This document shows positions 41,721-41,747 of a stretch of 41,747 nucleotides of DNA, piece by piece. Within the stretch, counting starts at the first letter, position 1; every line of letters begins with the position of its first letter. A program made the translations under genes and the position numbers. Under the pieces are notes generated by a model that was given only the letters and a program-made list of their open reading frames with translations, searched no databases and was not told where the DNA came from. Source of the stretch: Vitreoscilla sp. (GTDB taxonomy: Bacteria > Pseudomonadota > Gammaproteobacteria > Burkholderiales > Burkholderiaceae_C); contig JADMKA010000058.1 of NCBI GenBank assembly GCA_018780145.1, forward strand, positions 1 through 41,747. The letters are read 5' to 3'.

Positions 41721-41747
41721 CGCCTGGCCCCTGGCCGGTGTCGTTCG

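Overview
The window comes from a high-GC betaproteobacterial chromosome, most likely a Burkholderiales of the Rubrivivax/Leptothrix/Ideonella type. This is inferred from gene order and protein families (flhB-flhA-flhF-flhG-fliA, argH next to an AlgZ/AlgR-type pair and ppc-hemCDXY, and the DUF3348-DUF802-OmpA-DUF2894 operon), not from a search. Most of it is ordinary core chromosome with very tight gene packing: many neighbours overlap by 1-17 bases. There is one visible tRNA-linked accessory patch at the right end.

Region by region. 1-6.5 kb: flagellar export and placement genes on the minus strand (flhB, flhA, flhF, an flhG-like gene and the first codons of fliA), with a type II toxin-antitoxin pair in the opposite direction between flhB and flhA. 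6.6-9.25 kb: a three-gene plus-strand set (ASCH-GNAT fusion, small membrane protein, zinc-ribbon DUF3667 membrane protein). 9.3-13.1 kb: secreted protein, FMN-dependent alpha-hydroxy-acid dehydrogenase, LysR regulator, bacteriohemerythrin, DUF454 protein. 13.2-14.8 kb: an M35 metallopeptidase coupled to a free-standing copy of its own N-terminal domain. 14.9-17.0 kb: an exported operon of DUF3034 outer-membrane protein, exported truncated globin and a cupredoxin-like protein. 17.0-18.3 kb: dinB with a LexA box. 18.5-21.9 kb: two paralogous DUF5666 lipoproteins around a DUF6502 HTH protein. 21.9-25.8 kb: a four-gene overlapping operon with a MotA/ZorA-like and a MotB/ZorB-like protein. 25.9-27.2 kb: an XRE regulator/nucleotidyltransferase pair under a large nested-dyad operator. 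27.3-39.1 kb: argH, an AlgZ/AlgR-type two-component system with an unknown third gene, ppc, then hemC-hemD-hemX-hemY. 39.1 kb to the end: tRNA-Arg(ACG), its terminator, then a lower-GC segment with an Mrr-type restriction endonuclease and a SIR2-like protein, followed by a probable gene fragment.

The most interesting items are: (1) the ZorAB-like stator operon with two domain-of-unknown-function partners and no Zorya nuclease or helicase in sight; (2) a 37-bp dispersed element present twice, with an identical 21-base core flanked by different but perfectly self-complementary 8-bp arms; (3) the M35 protease with a dedicated prodomain-like partner; (4) the XRE-nucleotidyltransferase pair, whose predicted promoter lies inside two concentric palindromes and fires at the start codon; (5) an FlhG that keeps the FlhF-activating DQAxxLR motif but has lost the Walker A loop; and (6) the tRNA-adjacent Mrr/SIR2 defence patch. 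All functional statements rest on motifs read by eye; no database search was possible.
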